From Prevotella sp. CAG:485 (lineage in GTDB: Bacteria; Bacteroidota; Bacteroidia; Bacteroidales; Muribaculaceae), in the NCBI GenBank assembly GCA_000437495.1, contig FR897843.1, positions 1 to 33,741 on the forward strand: a stretch of 33,741 nucleotides of DNA. The letters are read 5' to 3'. The translations under genes and the position numbers were made by a program. This document shows, in pieces, positions 33,110 to 33,741 of the stretch. The notes beneath the pieces are model-generated. The model searched no databases, was not told the DNA's origin, and saw only the letters and a list, made by a program, of their open reading frames with translations. Each line of letters starts with the position of its first letter. Position 1 is the first letter of the stretch.

Positions 33110-33685
33110 ATGAACAACGAAAAAATAGACAACGGCAAATTCGTGGCTTTCAGCTACAAAGTTACCGACCCGGAAGGCAACCTGCTCTTTGAGGCTACTC
33201 CTCAGGCTCCCGACACGCTTGTTTACGGCTTCACCGAGGGTGTTGTCCCCGGTCTGCAGGCTGCTCTCAAAGGCCTCGGCGCAGGCGACAAATTCGAGCT
33301 GACGCTCCCTCCGGAAGCTGCTTTCGGTCAGCGCAACAAGGATTTGGTTTTCAATCTGCCGCACGATGTCTTCAGCGCCGACGGCTCTCTGCCCGACAGC
33401 GTAAAGGTTGACGCGGTGTTGCCGATGATGACCGACAACGGCCAGAAGGTCTACGGCCGCGTTACCAAAATCACCCCCACGGAGGTGGTCATGGACTTCA
33501 ATCACCCCTTTGCCGGACAGACTGTAACCTTCAACGGCAAGGTTGAAGAGGTGCGTCCTGCCACCGACGACGAGATGCATCCCAAGGGCTGCGGCGGCTG
33601 TTGCGGCGGTGGCGGCGGCTGTGGTTCCGACTGCGGCTCTGGCTGCGAATCAGGCTGCAACTCAGGCGGTTGCGGTGGCTGCTGA
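33110..33685 (+). CDS. SlyD-like FKBP-type peptidyl-prolyl isomerase with cysteine-rich tail
   Basis: A 191-residue protein. Residues 1-150 form the SlyD-type FKBP domain with an inserted chaperone flap: YKVTDPEGNLLFE, YGFTEGVVPGLQAALKGLGAGDKFELTLPPEAAFGQ, then the flap to about 120, then FNHPFAGQTVTFNGKVEEVR. The last 33 residues have nine Cys in Gly-rich context and only one His just before them (MHPKG). SlyD tails are usually His-rich metal-binding arms; this one relies on Cys. The protein is predicted cytoplasmic, as no signal is seen. The reading frame ends at TGA 33683-33685; the last 56 bases of the window show no feature. Confidence 0.93.
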   Translation: MNNEKIDNGKFVAFSYKVTDPEGNLLFEATPQAPDTLVYGFTEGVVPGLQAALKGLGAGDKFELTLPPEAAFGQRNKDLVFNLPHDVFSADGSLPDSVKVDAVLPMMTDNGQKVYGRVTKITPTEVVMDFNHPFAGQTVTFNGKVEEVRPATDDEMHPKGCGGCCGGGGGCGSDCGSGCESGCNSGGCGGC

Positions 33686-33741
33686 CACAACCCTTCCCTA
33701 CATACTCTAAAACTCGCGCCCGAGAGCTTGCAGAGCTTTCG

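Noticed and set aside
32345..33580. Long open frame of 411 codons on the minus strand
   Set aside because: It lies fully opposite the DUF4919 and SlyD-like genes, which have recognisable domains. It is an artefact of GC-rich codon use.

Overview
This is a gene-dense chromosomal segment of a Bacteroidales bacterium, probably of the Muribaculaceae/Prevotella/Porphyromonas breadth; the family-level placement is inference. Four things support it: promoters of the Bacteroidota type (TTTG, about 20 nt, TAnnTTTG), leaders without clear Shine-Dalgarno sequences, Bacteroidota-specific families (GSCFA, DUF3256, DUF4919, DUF5683, GldE, a PorE-like OmpA lipoprotein, a type IX secretion C-terminal sorting domain), and the gene order parA-parB-DUF5683-mltD. 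I found no tRNA, rRNA, CRISPR array, transposase or complete mobile element.

Layout, left to right. The left edge (1-465) is AT-rich: a truncated minus-strand gene of unknown function, bounded by a strong inverted repeat. Next is a minus-strand pair, a PorE-like TPR/beta-propeller/OmpA lipoprotein followed by a GSCFA protein. A plus-strand pair (DUF2461 and a family 2 glycosyltransferase) follows. A lipoprotein gene with a clear promoter and terminator comes next; its reading frame is cut by one in-frame amber codon. Then come hpt, adk and a MATE exporter. A minus-strand cluster encodes a secreted GH35 beta-galactosidase flanked by two secreted RCC1-repeat propellers; all three share the same sequence at the predicted signal-peptide junction. 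The chromosome-partition operon parA-parB-DUF5683-mltD ends in a good terminator.

From 18.1 to 22.1 kb there is an AraC regulator with an integral-membrane N-terminal half, a 9-bp tandem repeat, a large surface protein with a type IX sorting tail whose frame is broken at a run of eight C, and a small lipoprotein. A minus-strand wecA-like lipid-carrier transferase follows; its long leader contains competing palindromes. The right part is plus-strand housekeeping: DEAD-box helicase (with a stem-loop ending 1 nt before its start codon), DUF3256, gltX, waaA; then gldE and a phosphopantetheinyl transferase; then a small membrane protein, DUF4919 and a SlyD-like FKBP with a cysteine-only tail.

A common theme is the cell envelope: type IX secretion candidates (PorE-like protein and a CTD cargo), lipid A/Kdo and undecaprenyl-linked glycan synthesis (waaA, wecA, GT2), peptidoglycan cleavage (mltD), and secreted glycan degradation (GH35). 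The most unusual points are the possible phase-variable surface protein at 19.3-21.6 kb, the RCC1-GH35-RCC1 cassette with its shared mature N-terminus, and the structured leaders of wecA and the helicase.
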